Assembly: GCF_026013615.1 (NCBI RefSeq)
Contig: NZ_JAPDPI010000025.1
Coordinates: 19,300-83,299 of the forward strand
Direction: 5' to 3'
Source of the DNA: Plebeiibacterium marinum
Lineage (GTDB): Bacteria; Bacteroidota; Bacteroidia; Bacteroidales; Marinilabiliaceae
DNA length: 64,000 nucleotides
Of this stretch, positions 40,981-49,680 are shown piece by piece. The number at the start of each line of letters is the position of its first letter. Position 1 is the first letter of the stretch. A program made the position numbers and the translations under genes. The notes below the pieces were generated by a model. The model saw nothing but the letters and a program-made list of their open reading frames with translations, made no database searches and was not told the DNA's origin.

Positions 40981-41712
40981 ATGATTTTAAATGACGTATT
41001 AAAAAAGATCAAGGCAAAAAGGAAGATTTTTGCAGTTCTTATCGATCCCGACAAGTTTCCGGAGCAAAATCTGTTAAAGATAATAACCGCAATGGAAGCT
41101 GCTTCTCCTGATATAATTTTAGTGGGTGGTAGCCTGGTGACTAAGAAAACAGAAACGACCGTTGAAATTCTGAAAAAACACCTTCATATTCCCGTGTTAT
41201 TGTTCCCCGGTAGTTTATTGCAATTGACCCCAAATGCAGATGGAATTCTTTTTATCTCATTAATATCCGGTCGTAATCCAGAATTGTTGATTGGTAACCA
41301 TGTGGCATCGGCGCCGGTAATTAAAAGTTCCGGTATGGAAGTAATTCCTACGGGCTACATCCTTATTGAGGGAGGTACTACTACTTCTGTTGAATATATG
41401 AGCCAAACTCAGCCTATCCCTGCTTCGAAAACAGATATAGCAGTGGCTACAGCCATAGCAGGCGAATTGTTGGGACAAAAGCTTATATATCTCGAAGGTG
41501 GTAGCGGGGCTTTAAATCCGGTTCCCCGGGATATGATAACAGCAGTTAAACAGAATATTTCTATCCCGCTTATAGTTGGAGGAGGCCTAAATACAAAAGA
41601 AAAGGTTAAAGATGCTTGTGAGGCTGGTGCTGACATTATTGTTGTGGGAAATGCCTTTGAAAAGGACTTATCCTTGTTAAAGGAGTTTAAGGAAGTGGTA
41701 TCGTCATTTTGA
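40981..41712 (+). CDS. Geranylgeranylglyceryl phosphate synthase family protein (GGGPS/PcrB)
   Basis: TIM-barrel prenyltransferase joining glycerol 1-phosphate with a long polyprenyl diphosphate. IFAVLIDPDKFPEQ (N-terminal strand, Asp), VGGSLVTKKTE, LLFPGSLLQLTPNADGILFISLISGRNPELLIG, TGYILIEGG, and the phosphate-binding ends YLEGGSGA and LIVGGGLNTKEK-VVGNAFEKD are all present. Archaea use it for membrane ether lipids; Bacteroidota members form a group of which some tested enzymes make GGGP but whose product has no clear role (recalled knowledge). Length 243 is normal. It follows the PPTase by 10 bases and overlaps the convergent transporter gene by 9 bases. Confidence 0.88.
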   Translation: MILNDVLKKIKAKRKIFAVLIDPDKFPEQNLLKIITAMEAASPDIILVGGSLVTKKTETTVEILKKHLHIPVLLFPGSLLQLTPNADGILFISLISGRNPELLIGNHVASAPVIKSSGMEVIPTGYILIEGGTTTSVEYMSQTQPIPASKTDIAVATAIAGELLGQKLIYLEGGSGALNPVPRDMITAVKQNISIPLIVGGGLNTKEKVKDACEAGADIIVVGNAFEKDLSLLKEFKEVVSSF

Positions 41713-42669
41713 AATTAAAAACATTAACCAGGCTGGTATTGTAATTAAGGCTACAATGTGCGTGATTAAAACAGTTCCGCTCAGCAATTTTTGATCGCCC
41801 CCATATATTTCTCCTAATACCAGACTTGCCACAGCGCAAGGCATTACGCAAACAATGAGCATTACATTTTGATAAGGATGGTTGGGGAATATCAGTTTAA
41901 TGACCAAGACTGCTGCAAGGGGTACAATAATTAGCCGGAACAAGGTTACTATCCATAAATTCTTTGATTTTAAATCTGCAAAGTTTATTTTGCCCATCCG
42001 GCCACCAATCATTATCAGCGATAATGGGATGCAGGCTTCTCCCAGTTCGTAAATGGTTTGATTGATGTATTTAAAGGTTACGTGTTGATTAACAATTTGG
42101 TTTAATGATGTACCTAATGCATGCATACCCAATAGTATTCCCAGTGAAAAATAGATGCTTACTAACGGTGGCGACCACAGGTGCTTTAAACTTTTGATAT
42201 CAAACCGTTTCCCTTTTGTATTTAATATGGCCATCCCTAATGTCCATACTGTTATTTCCGAGCCTAAAGTTGATAAAATCAGGGCGGCCATATGGCTTTC
42301 ATCGTAGAGTTTTGCAATTATGGCTAAAGGTAAAAACGAATAATTGTTAATTGTAAATTGGAACAACATGCTTTTCTTGCTCTCCACATTAGTACTTCCA
42401 AAAAAACCATTATAAGTTAATCCAATTATATAACCTACAAACAGAATGATGAATGCCGCTACAGGTAGTTGCCACGATTCCAGAACGCCTTCAATGGTGT
42501 AATTGCGTGTCATTGAGCTAAATATAAGGCAGGGATAAAGTACCTTTACAATTACGTGGCTAAAATCTTTTAATGCAGAGGTGCTCAGGATATTTTTGCG
42601 GATCAAAATATATCCGGGTAACATCATTAAAAACAGGCTGCCAATATTAATAAACAGGGTATAAAACAT
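41704..42669 (-). CDS. AEC family (auxin efflux carrier-type) transporter
   Basis: A secondary transporter of 321 residues with about ten hydrophobic helices. It opens MFYTLFINIGSLFLMMLPGYILIRK and contains the family features FTINNYSFLPLAIIAKLYDE near the crossing helices and CVMPCAVASLVLGEIYGGD near the end. Substrates in bacteria are often dicarboxylates or amino acid derivatives; here unknown. ATG 42669 is chosen because the longer GTG-started version would run through the lysA terminator at 42688-42707. It overlaps the GGGPS gene end by 9 bases. Confidence 0.85.
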   Translation of the reverse strand: MFYTLFINIGSLFLMMLPGYILIRKNILSTSALKDFSHVIVKVLYPCLIFSSMTRNYTIEGVLESWQLPVAAFIILFVGYIIGLTYNGFFGSTNVESKKSMLFQFTINNYSFLPLAIIAKLYDESHMAALILSTLGSEITVWTLGMAILNTKGKRFDIKSLKHLWSPPLVSIYFSLGILLGMHALGTSLNQIVNQHVTFKYINQTIYELGEACIPLSLIMIGGRMGKINFADLKSKNLWIVTLFRLIIVPLAAVLVIKLIFPNHPYQNVMLIVCVMPCAVASLVLGEIYGGDQKLLSGTVLITHIVALITIPAWLMFLISK

Positions 42670-42687
42670 AGTTAAATGCAACAAAAA

Positions 42688-42707
42688 AGGTGTGCAGAAG
42701 CACACCT
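42688..42707 (-). terminator. Intrinsic terminator of lysA
   Basis: AGGTGTGC (42688-42695) and GCACACCT (42700-42707) pair perfectly around a 4-base loop, followed on the minus strand by TTTTTTG. Confidence 0.88.
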
Positions 42708-42742
42708 GAAATTATCAATAATATTTTGAATGCAAATTTAAT

Positions 42743-43897
42743 TTATAAATCGGAAGAATAAAAAGCTTTTGGTAGTTGGCGTAAGTTGTACTGATTTGCC
42801 ATAATCTCTCCATAAGCCCCGGCCGATCTGATGGCTATGATGTCACCTCTGCTGGTTTTTGGCAAAGTAACTGCCTTTCCAAAGCAATCGGACGATTCAC
42901 ATATTGGGCCAACAACGTCATATTTCTCATCTTCCTGATCAGAACTTAAGTTTTCAATTTTATGATATGCCTGGTATAATGCCGGGCGTATTAAATCGCT
43001 CATTCCTGCATCAACAATGGCAAAATGTGTGTTAACCCCTTCTTTTACGTAAATAACTTTTGATATAAGGGTGCCGCACTGGCAAACCACTGAACGCCCC
43101 AGTTCAAAATGCACTTCCTGCCCTTCTTCCAATTCAAGAAAATCATCAAAAATCTTAAAAAAGGCTTTAAAATCCGGCATAGGGTTTTCATCTGGATTTT
43201 CATAATCGATGCCTAGCCCTCCACCTACATTTACAATTTGAGGAATAGCCCTGCGCTGTTTAAATAGCTCCTGCAGCTCATTTACACGAACACATAACTG
43301 CTTATATGAATCCAGATCGTTTATTTGCGATCCGATATGAAAGTGGATTCCCTTGAAGTTTACATGATCTAGTTCTTCAATCTTATCCATAACTTTTTCA
43401 AGATCCCAAATGTATATTCCGAATTTGTTCTCTTCAAGTCCAGTAGTAATATAATGATGCGTATTGGCTTTTACGTTAGGGTTTATCCTTAACGCCACGT
43501 TTGCCACAACGCCTTGTTTTTCGGCCAATTCGTTGATGACCTCCAGTTCTGGAATCGACTCAACATTAAAGCAGCCAATGTTGTTTTTTAAACCGGTTAT
43601 AATTTCCTTGTCAGTTTTTCCAACGCCGGCATATACAACTTTGTTGCCAGGGAACCCTGCCTCTATCGAAGCAGAAACCTCATTCCCGCTTACGCAATCT
43701 GCACCTAATCCATACGAATTTATGGTTTCCAGAATTTTTTTATTGGCATTGGCCTTTACTGCATAATGCACGTGATAGCCATATTTTTCAGACTCTTCTT
43801 TAATAACCTGAAGCGTATCTTCAAGCAATTGCATGTTGTAATAATAAAAAGGAGTTTCAATAGCCTGAAACTTCTCTACCGGAAAGTGATTCTCCAT
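42743..43897 (-). CDS. lysA: Diaminopimelate decarboxylase
   Basis: PLP enzyme making L-lysine from meso-diaminopimelate, the last step of the pathway. The fold-type III barrel carries VHYAVKANANKKIL with the PLP Lys near 48, VNVGGGLGIDYENP, and FELGRSVVCQCGTLISKVIYVKEG. The C-terminal domain has VGPICESSDCFGK, with the active-site Cys, and AGAYGEIMANQYN. Length 384 is on the short side but typical of this phylum. lysC is 13 bases upstream on the same strand, so the two form a lysine operon ending at the terminator at 42688. Confidence 0.94.
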   Translation of the reverse strand: MENHFPVEKFQAIETPFYYYNMQLLEDTLQVIKEESEKYGYHVHYAVKANANKKILETINSYGLGADCVSGNEVSASIEAGFPGNKVVYAGVGKTDKEIITGLKNNIGCFNVESIPELEVINELAEKQGVVANVALRINPNVKANTHHYITTGLEENKFGIYIWDLEKVMDKIEELDHVNFKGIHFHIGSQINDLDSYKQLCVRVNELQELFKQRRAIPQIVNVGGGLGIDYENPDENPMPDFKAFFKIFDDFLELEEGQEVHFELGRSVVCQCGTLISKVIYVKEGVNTHFAIVDAGMSDLIRPALYQAYHKIENLSSDQEDEKYDVVGPICESSDCFGKAVTLPKTSRGDIIAIRSAGAYGEIMANQYNLRQLPKAFYSSDL

Positions 43898-43910
43898 CGC
43901 CTGTTACTAA

Positions 43911-45221
43911 TTAAAACAATTTATCACTCAATGCATTTAATGCATCTTTTTTATACTTTTTGTCAACAAGTATCGAAACGTTATAGTTGCTTCCTCCATA
44001 CGAAATCATACGAATAGGAATCCCTTTTAAGGCTTCAAATATTTTATTGGCATACCCCACTTTGTCGGCCACCAAATCTCCAACTACGCAAATAATTACC
44101 TGGTCGGTATCAATGTCAACTGTTCCAAATTTTTTCAGGTCGTCAACAATATCATCCAGGTGCTTGTTGTTATCGATGGTTACAGAAACTCCAACCTCTG
44201 AGGTGCTGATCATATCAATTGGAGTTTTATAGCTTTCAAATATTTCGAACACTTTGCGGAGGAAACCATACGCCAACAACATCCGTCCCGATTTAATTTT
44301 TATGGCAGTAATATCGTCCTTGGCAGCAACTGCTGTTATCCGGTTTTTTTCCTGGTTCGATGAAATCAGGGTTCCGGCAGCTTTGGGTTCCATGGTATTT
44401 AACAAACGTACCGGTACATTGGCCAATTTTGCCGGAAGAACGCTGGTTGGGTGTAAAATTTTTGCACCAAAATAGGCAAGCTCTGCCGCTTCGTCAAAAG
44501 ACAGGTTGGCAACGGAGTGCGTATTTTCAACATATCTGGGATCGTTATTATGCATTCCGTCAATGTCGGTCCATATTTGAATTTCATCAGCACTTATGGC
44601 TGCCCCAATCAAGCTTGCCGTGTAATCGCTGCCCCCGCGTTGCAGGTTGTCAATTTCACCAAAAGCGTTTCGGCAAATGTATCCCTGGGTTACATAGATG
44701 TTAAAGCCCGGGTTGTCGGCCAAAACTTTGTTGCTGTTTTCTTTAATGTATATTGTGTCGGGCTCGTTATGCTTGTCGATACGCATAAAATCAAGTGCCG
44801 GTATTAAGGTTGAGTTTTCGCCTTTTTCTTCAAGGTAAAACTGAAACATGGCTGTTGACATGAGCTCGCCCTGAGCCAGAATAGCTTTTTCTTCAAAAGC
44901 TGTAAAAACATCAATGGTAAACGATTTGATATAATCGAAATGCGATTCTATCATTTCCTTTGCCTGCTGTTTATACTCATCTGTTTGGTATAAATCTTCT
45001 ATCTCGTTATAGTACTTTTGTTCTAATTCATTGATTAGTTCGTTAGCACCATCGTTGTTTTTTTTGTAAAGATAGTTGGCAATTTCGACCAAGCAATTGG
45101 TAGTTCCCGACATGGCTGACAATACAACAATTTTTTGTTCACCATTACAAACTAATGCAGCTACCTCTTTTATTCTTTGGGCAGAACCTACTGATGTTCC
45201 TCCAAACTTTAATACCTTCAT
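43911..45221 (-). CDS. lysC: Aspartate kinase (monofunctional, lysine branch)
   Basis: Phosphorylates aspartate, the first step toward Lys, Thr, Met and diaminopimelate. MKVLKFGGTSVGSAQRIKEV is the kinase opening, QGYICRNAFGEIDNLQRGGSDYTA the nucleotide/aspartate site, and WTDIDGMHNNDPR the Mg site. Two ACT domains (about 300-436) bind feedback effectors, probably lysine given the linkage to lysA. Length 436 is normal. No lysine riboswitch was found; a TAATTTTG element at 45268-45275 is the likely promoter. Confidence 0.95.
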   Translation of the reverse strand: MKVLKFGGTSVGSAQRIKEVAALVCNGEQKIVVLSAMSGTTNCLVEIANYLYKKNNDGANELINELEQKYYNEIEDLYQTDEYKQQAKEMIESHFDYIKSFTIDVFTAFEEKAILAQGELMSTAMFQFYLEEKGENSTLIPALDFMRIDKHNEPDTIYIKENSNKVLADNPGFNIYVTQGYICRNAFGEIDNLQRGGSDYTASLIGAAISADEIQIWTDIDGMHNNDPRYVENTHSVANLSFDEAAELAYFGAKILHPTSVLPAKLANVPVRLLNTMEPKAAGTLISSNQEKNRITAVAAKDDITAIKIKSGRMLLAYGFLRKVFEIFESYKTPIDMISTSEVGVSVTIDNNKHLDDIVDDLKKFGTVDIDTDQVIICVVGDLVADKVGYANKIFEALKGIPIRMISYGGSNYNVSILVDKKYKKDALNALSDKLF

Positions 45222-45267
45222 ACAAATAGATTTTTAATAAATCTTTTATAATAATCAAATCTCGGTG

Positions 45268-45275
45268 CAAAATTA
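45268..45275 (-). promoter_or_regulatory. Candidate -7 element for lysC-lysA
   Basis: Minus-strand TAATTTTG, 47 bases upstream of lysC. A hairpin word, ACACAAT (45327-45333) with ATTGTGT (45350-45356), lies further upstream and could be an operator. The rest of 45276-45508 shows nothing else I can support. Confidence 0.4.
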
Positions 45276-45508
45276 TGACATTATTTTTTAATACTAAAGA
45301 ATACTAACAATTAAAACATAAATATCACACAATGTTAAAAATATAACATATTGTGTTTTTCAGTTGTATTTGGCATAGAACAAGGAAGGGAAAATTATAG
45401 AATGAAATCCGTAGAGAAATAAAATAATTTACAGAGAGCCAAACCAAAGTATAAAGGGAAAAGCCTGATATGTACTATGCTTAGAGTAGAATCTGTATGG
45501 GCTGGGCT

Positions 45509-46555
45509 TTATTCAATTTTTAATCCTTCCATTTCAATTTTTTCAATCACTCGTTTTAAAATGTCCAAATAATTTTCAATATCAGGTGTGTTGATTTCCT
45601 TATTAATCACCCATTTTAAATTTGATTTTGCTTGTTCAAACTTGCCAAATTTTTCCAATTCAGATTTATAGAAGTCAATCACGGTTTCTGCATTTTTTAT
45701 CTTTTTATTAATCTCTTCAAATCCTGTATAGATACTTTGCTTATAAACCGAATTAGGTGGATAACCAAAACATAATCCAACAAATCCGTTTGTAAAAGTT
45801 TTATTTAATGAAAATCCTTTAGACCCCCAACGAAAGATAAGTTCTTTTTGCTCAGCAAATTTGAACAGTGAGTCAAAGAGTAATTTTCCATTTTTATCCA
45901 ATGTTATTAAAAATTTCTCTTTATCGGTTTTCGGAAGTTGAGCAGATGAACTAATTTTCGTCCTTATAAATTCTTCATCTCCAACAACGAAATCGCTCGA
46001 AATCATCTTATTGTCAGAGTTATTGACGAAATATTTAAATTCAACGCAGTAAACATCAAGTCCTTTTTTTCTCAAGTACATTGCTGTTTGTTTAATCTCA
46101 GGTGTTATGTTGGATGCAACAATCACTAATTTAGAGTTCTTATTCCATGATACTTTATCTGCTGAATCAGATTTGTAATACTCTTGATGGTAGTCTTCTA
46201 AGTTTGCATCTTCTCCGGAATAGTCCTGATAAATTTCATTTAATTGGTTATAATCAAGATTATCAATGAATGATGCGTATTCAATCAGTTGAGCAAGAGT
46301 TTCACGAGGCGTTTTTCCTCGTTTAAGTTCAATCACAACGGTATTTCCGAATTGGTCAACTCCAAGCAAATCAATGAATGTGTTCAGATTTGTTGTTACT
46401 TGTCTACCAATTATAAGAATCTTGGAATTATCAAAGAAGTACTCAGGGTTGTTTTCAAGTAAGATTTCCAAATCAATCTCTTTGTTTTCCTCTTTAAATT
46501 CTTGCTCCTTGAATTGAACAAACTTTCCATCTTTATCAATCGTAAATAGTTTCAT
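45509..46555 (-). CDS. PD-(D/E)XK nuclease-fold protein, DUF91/NucS-like, accessory
   Basis: A 348-residue cytosolic protein. Residues 28-95 hold a NucS/DUF91-like nuclease core: a conserved Glu in LEILLENNPEYFF, then TFIDLLGVDQFGNTVVIELK, giving Asp62, Glu76 and Lys78 (D-x13-E-x-K), and Gln89 in TLAQLIEYASF. A second part (about 145-230) and a helical C-terminal region (DUF5655-like; IYTGFEEINKKIKNAETVIDFYKS) follow. Such proteins occur as stand-alone accessory genes and may act in DNA repair or defence (inference). The codons are more AT-rich than in the neighbouring lysC. It is followed upstream by an attC-like spacer and the Fic gene. Confidence 0.7.
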   Translation of the reverse strand: MKLFTIDKDGKFVQFKEQEFKEENKEIDLEILLENNPEYFFDNSKILIIGRQVTTNLNTFIDLLGVDQFGNTVVIELKRGKTPRETLAQLIEYASFIDNLDYNQLNEIYQDYSGEDANLEDYHQEYYKSDSADKVSWNKNSKLVIVASNITPEIKQTAMYLRKKGLDVYCVEFKYFVNNSDNKMISSDFVVGDEEFIRTKISSSAQLPKTDKEKFLITLDKNGKLLFDSLFKFAEQKELIFRWGSKGFSLNKTFTNGFVGLCFGYPPNSVYKQSIYTGFEEINKKIKNAETVIDFYKSELEKFGKFEQAKSNLKWVINKEINTPDIENYLDILKRVIEKIEMEGLKIE

Positions 46556-46589
46556 ATCTTAATGTTAGAGTCTTTTTTTGTCTTGCCCA

Positions 46590-46715
46590 TAACGGTACAG
46601 CCATGGCCTTTACTGCTTCTTTCTAAATCCAACTGCGCTCACTAAACATCACCTACTTTCAAAATCAATCCTCACTTTCTGAACGAGCTGCGGAATTGGC
46701 TATCAGCTGCTGTTA
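46590..46715. repeat. attC-like imperfect inverted repeat between DUF91-like and Fic genes
   Basis: TAACGGTACAGCCATGGCC (46590-46608) and GGCTATCAGCTGCTGTTA (46698-46715) are imperfect reverse complements (TAAC, CAGC and GCC blocks shared), 126 bp end to end. GTTAG follows just outside. The layout resembles an integron attC site, but the R boxes are not exact and no integrase is nearby. It fills nearly the whole 174-base gap between two accessory genes. Confidence 0.4.
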
Positions 46716-46729
46716 AGCTTTGTTAGTTC

Positions 46730-47686
46730 TTATCTGTATTTATATTTTGTGGTGTTTTTATCACCTAATTTTTCAATTAAACCATTTTCAAATGCAAATT
46801 TCAAATCTCGACTCGCTGTTGCAGAAGAAATTTCCCTAAAATTCTTCAAGTATTCCTTTCTTGTAAAATAGTCATTTTTGGCAATTGTTTTGAATAAATT
46901 AATTCTGTCAATATTGGTTAAGTTAATATTTTGAATATTCAATAATTCCACAAGTGATTTAAAAATGATTTCAAGCATAAATTCAATAAATACAGTTGAT
47001 TCTCCTGTATTATCAGATTTTCCAAGTGATTCATAGTATGCTTCTTGTCGTTCTTTTATTAATGTTTCAATTGGTAAGTATTCAAATACAGGATATGAAT
47101 CTTTTAAAATCAAAGTCTGCCACAATCTACCCATTCTACCATTCCCATCTATAAAAGGATGTATAAATTCCATTTCATAGTGAAATACACAACTTTTTAT
47201 TAAAACTAAATCATCATCATTTTTTAAATAATCAAATAAATCTTTCATTAAAGGTCTGAGCATTTCACTCGGAGGTGCAATATGTGCAACTTCTGAACCT
47301 TTTACTATTCCTACAGATTTACTTCTTAATTTTCCTGTCGATTCAACAAGTCCGTTCATAAGCATTCCGTGCGCTTCACAAAACGATTCAAAATTATATG
47401 GATTAAGATTGTCCAAATAGTCATAAACAGCAATTGCATTTTTAACTTCCAGAATATCTTTCTTTGGGCCAATCACTCTTTTATTTTCGACAATTGCAGT
47501 AATTTGTTCAATAGACAGTGTATTTCCCTCTATTTCAAGTGATGAATGAATGCTCTTAATTCGATTTTTCTTTCTTAACTCTGTTGGAGGTTTATTTAAA
47601 TGTACAGAATTTACTTCACCTATTTTTTCTGAAATTGATGCAACTAGCTTAAGTATTTTACCGGTTATATTGTATGGTGGTTTCAT
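46730..47686 (-). CDS. Fic domain protein with N-terminal inhibitory helix and C-terminal winged helix
   Basis: A 318-residue Fic protein, expected to move AMP or another nucleotide part onto a target protein. The catalytic loop HPFIDGNGRMGR (176-187) is fully conserved, with His176 as base. Upstream, SLEIEG (49-54) fits the (S/T)xxxE(G/N) inhibitory motif, so Glu53 should block the active site until released; this is the class II, in-cis arrangement. The C-terminal 65 residues (TRKEYLKNFREISSATASRD, then LKFAFENGLIEKLG) form a winged helix-turn-helix. A TACCTTTG promoter lies 35-42 bases upstream and a perfect 24-bp palindrome lies between it and the ATG, suggesting autoregulation. The target is unknown. 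Confidence 0.88.
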   Translation of the reverse strand: MKPPYNITGKILKLVASISEKIGEVNSVHLNKPPTELRKKNRIKSIHSSLEIEGNTLSIEQITAIVENKRVIGPKKDILEVKNAIAVYDYLDNLNPYNFESFCEAHGMLMNGLVESTGKLRSKSVGIVKGSEVAHIAPPSEMLRPLMKDLFDYLKNDDDLVLIKSCVFHYEMEFIHPFIDGNGRMGRLWQTLILKDSYPVFEYLPIETLIKERQEAYYESLGKSDNTGESTVFIEFMLEIIFKSLVELLNIQNINLTNIDRINLFKTIAKNDYFTRKEYLKNFREISSATASRDLKFAFENGLIEKLGDKNTTKYKYR

Positions 47687-47698
47687 GATTTAATATTA

Positions 47699-47722
47699 TG
47701 ATACTATCATATGATAGTATCA
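47699..47722. promoter_or_regulatory. Perfect 24-bp palindromic operator candidate at the Fic promoter
   Basis: The half-site TGATACTATCAT (47699-47710) is followed directly by its exact reverse complement (47711-47722). It starts 13 bases upstream of the Fic ATG and touches the -7 element, so it covers the expected transcription start. A bound dimer would block transcription. Confidence 0.7.
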
Positions 47723-47728
47723 AAGGTA
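47721..47728 (-). promoter_or_regulatory. -7 element of the Fic gene
   Basis: Minus-strand TACCTTTG, overlapping the palindrome by two bases. The spacer from 47729 to 47993 shows no further gene or clear signal for the divergent sulfatase. Confidence 0.55.
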
Positions 47729-47993
47729 AAATATCTATTTCAATATACAAGTGTCTAGCTGCTTTGCTATTTGTTTTGTCAATGTACTAATTGCATACTG
47801 TATATCACCCACCAAACAGTTGCCATACCAGCATTACTATGGGTAAACATTGTTCTTTGGAGCTGGTAAAATGTTTGAATTGCCATGAGTGTTTTTACGG
47901 GTGTAGTTGTATTTTATAATGAGATGGTATTTCCAGGGATTAGCATTGTAATAAATGCATTGATGAATTCAGGATAACACAAAAACACATAAG

Positions 47994-49622
47994 ATGATAA
48001 AACCTATTGTTAAACTTTTACTTGGAGCAATTCTGTTTACAGGATGTATAACTAGTAAAAAAAAGGAAACGAAACCCCCAAGACCTAATATCCTTCTTAT
48101 TATGTTGGATGATATGGGATATTCCGACCTGGGGAGTTATGGCGGTGAAGTCAATACGCCAAATATTGACCGGTTGGCAACGGATGGGATCCGTTTTACC
48201 CAAATGAACAACTGTGCGCGTTGTTGTCCAACCAGGGCATCTTTGCTCACAGGGCAATACCCACACATAGCCGGCATCAATGGCATGGGTGTTAATTTGA
48301 GTATGAACACGGCAACCATTGCCGAAGTGCTAAAGGAGAACGGTTACAGTACGGGAATGACAGGTAAGTGGCATCTTTCTCAAACAAAAGCCTTAAACAA
48401 CCATAATGAACAGTTACGTTGGCTGGCAAATCAAACAGACCATGGGCCTTTTTCTCCGTTGGAGAATTACCCCTGTAACCGGGGCTTTCAGGAGCATTGG
48501 GGAAATATCTGGGGTGTAGTAAATTTCTTCGATCCGTTTAGTCTGGTTCACAACGAAGAACCCATTAAAGAAGTGCCGGATGATTTTTACATGACTGATT
48601 TTATTACTGACAAATCGCTCGATTTGCTGGATCAATATAGTAAGGATGATAAACCCTTCTTTTTGTATGTAGCTCATACAGCTCCCCACTGGCCTTTGCA
48701 TGCTTTGCCCGAAGATATTGAAAAATATAAGGATACCTATAAGTGCGGATGGGATGAAATAAGAAAAAATCGTTACCAGCGGATGGTTGAAATGGGTTTG
48801 GTTGATCAGGAAACCTATCCGCTACCTGAAAATTCGTCAGGTAAAAAATGGGATGATTGTGACAATAAAGAATATGAGGCAGCCTGTATGTCGGTTCATG
48901 CTGCCATGATAGACCATGTAGATCAGGGAGTAGGGAAATTAATTCAAAAGCTCAAAGAAACAAACCAATATGAAAATACCCTGATCATGGTGCTTTCTGA
49001 TAATGGAGCTTCATATGAAAGAGGGTATCCGCCCGGGTTCGACAGGCCAGGGTTTACCAGGGATTCGGTGATGATTGAGTACAATGCATCAAATCCTGGT
49101 TCAAAAACAACCTGGAATTATATAGGAAATGCATGGGCTAGCGCTTCAAATACACCTTTTAGGTATTGGAAAAAAGAGTCGTATCAGGGAGGGACTGCCA
49201 CTCCGTTTATTGTTCACTGGCCAAAAGAGTTAAGCAGCCAGGCCAACACTTTAAACCGTAGTGTTGCTCATGTAATTGATGTTATGCCTACCTGCCTGGA
49301 AGCAGCTGGTGCCAATTACCCCGATTCTATTAATGGGCAAAAGGCTTTAAAACCTGTGGGAAAGAGTATGATGCCTTTGTTTACTGGTAAGTTAAGCACT
49401 GTTCATGACACCCTTTATTGGGAACACGAGGGAGGTAAGGCCATTAGAACGGGTAATTGGCGGATGGCTGCGTTGCCGGGACAAAATTGGGAACTGTTCA
49501 ATCTGACAAAGGACCATACAGAAACCAAAAACCTGGCAGAAGCCATGCCGGAAAAAGTAGCTGAATTATCTAAAGTGTGGGAAAGCTGGGCAATAGACAA
49601 TGGGATTATAGCAAAAAATTAG
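47994..49622 (+). CDS. Lipoprotein sulfatase (S1/FGly type, arylsulfatase-like)
   Basis: Hydrolyses sulfate esters, probably on polysaccharide, at the outer membrane or periplasm. The signal (KLLLGAILFTGC) ends in a lipobox with Cys18. PNILLIMLDDMGYSDLGSYGGE carries the metal-binding Asp pair. The sulfatase signature CCPTRASLLTG has Cys77, to be converted to formylglycine, in C-x-P-x-R. GKWHLS follows, and VLSDNGASYE near 340 completes the calcium site. Length 542 is normal for the arylsulfatase A-like S1 subfamilies. It opens a three-gene set with an unknown secreted protein (59 bases on) and a GH43. An FGE (formylglycine-generating) gene is not in the window; anaerobes use anSME instead. 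Confidence 0.92.
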   Translation: MIKPIVKLLLGAILFTGCITSKKKETKPPRPNILLIMLDDMGYSDLGSYGGEVNTPNIDRLATDGIRFTQMNNCARCCPTRASLLTGQYPHIAGINGMGVNLSMNTATIAEVLKENGYSTGMTGKWHLSQTKALNNHNEQLRWLANQTDHGPFSPLENYPCNRGFQEHWGNIWGVVNFFDPFSLVHNEEPIKEVPDDFYMTDFITDKSLDLLDQYSKDDKPFFLYVAHTAPHWPLHALPEDIEKYKDTYKCGWDEIRKNRYQRMVEMGLVDQETYPLPENSSGKKWDDCDNKEYEAACMSVHAAMIDHVDQGVGKLIQKLKETNQYENTLIMVLSDNGASYERGYPPGFDRPGFTRDSVMIEYNASNPGSKTTWNYIGNAWASASNTPFRYWKKESYQGGTATPFIVHWPKELSSQANTLNRSVAHVIDVMPTCLEAAGANYPDSINGQKALKPVGKSMMPLFTGKLSTVHDTLYWEHEGGKAIRTGNWRMAALPGQNWELFNLTKDHTETKNLAEAMPEKVAELSKVWESWAIDNGIIAKN

Positions 49623-49680
49623 ATAATTATTGGAGAAGAGAAATATTTACTGTGGATTTTATTTAAAGATGTAAGTAATT

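Noticed and set aside
45222..45508. Lysine riboswitch ahead of lysC
   Set aside because: The leader is only about 40 bases from the likely start of transcription, too short for the aptamer, and no L-box wording is seen.
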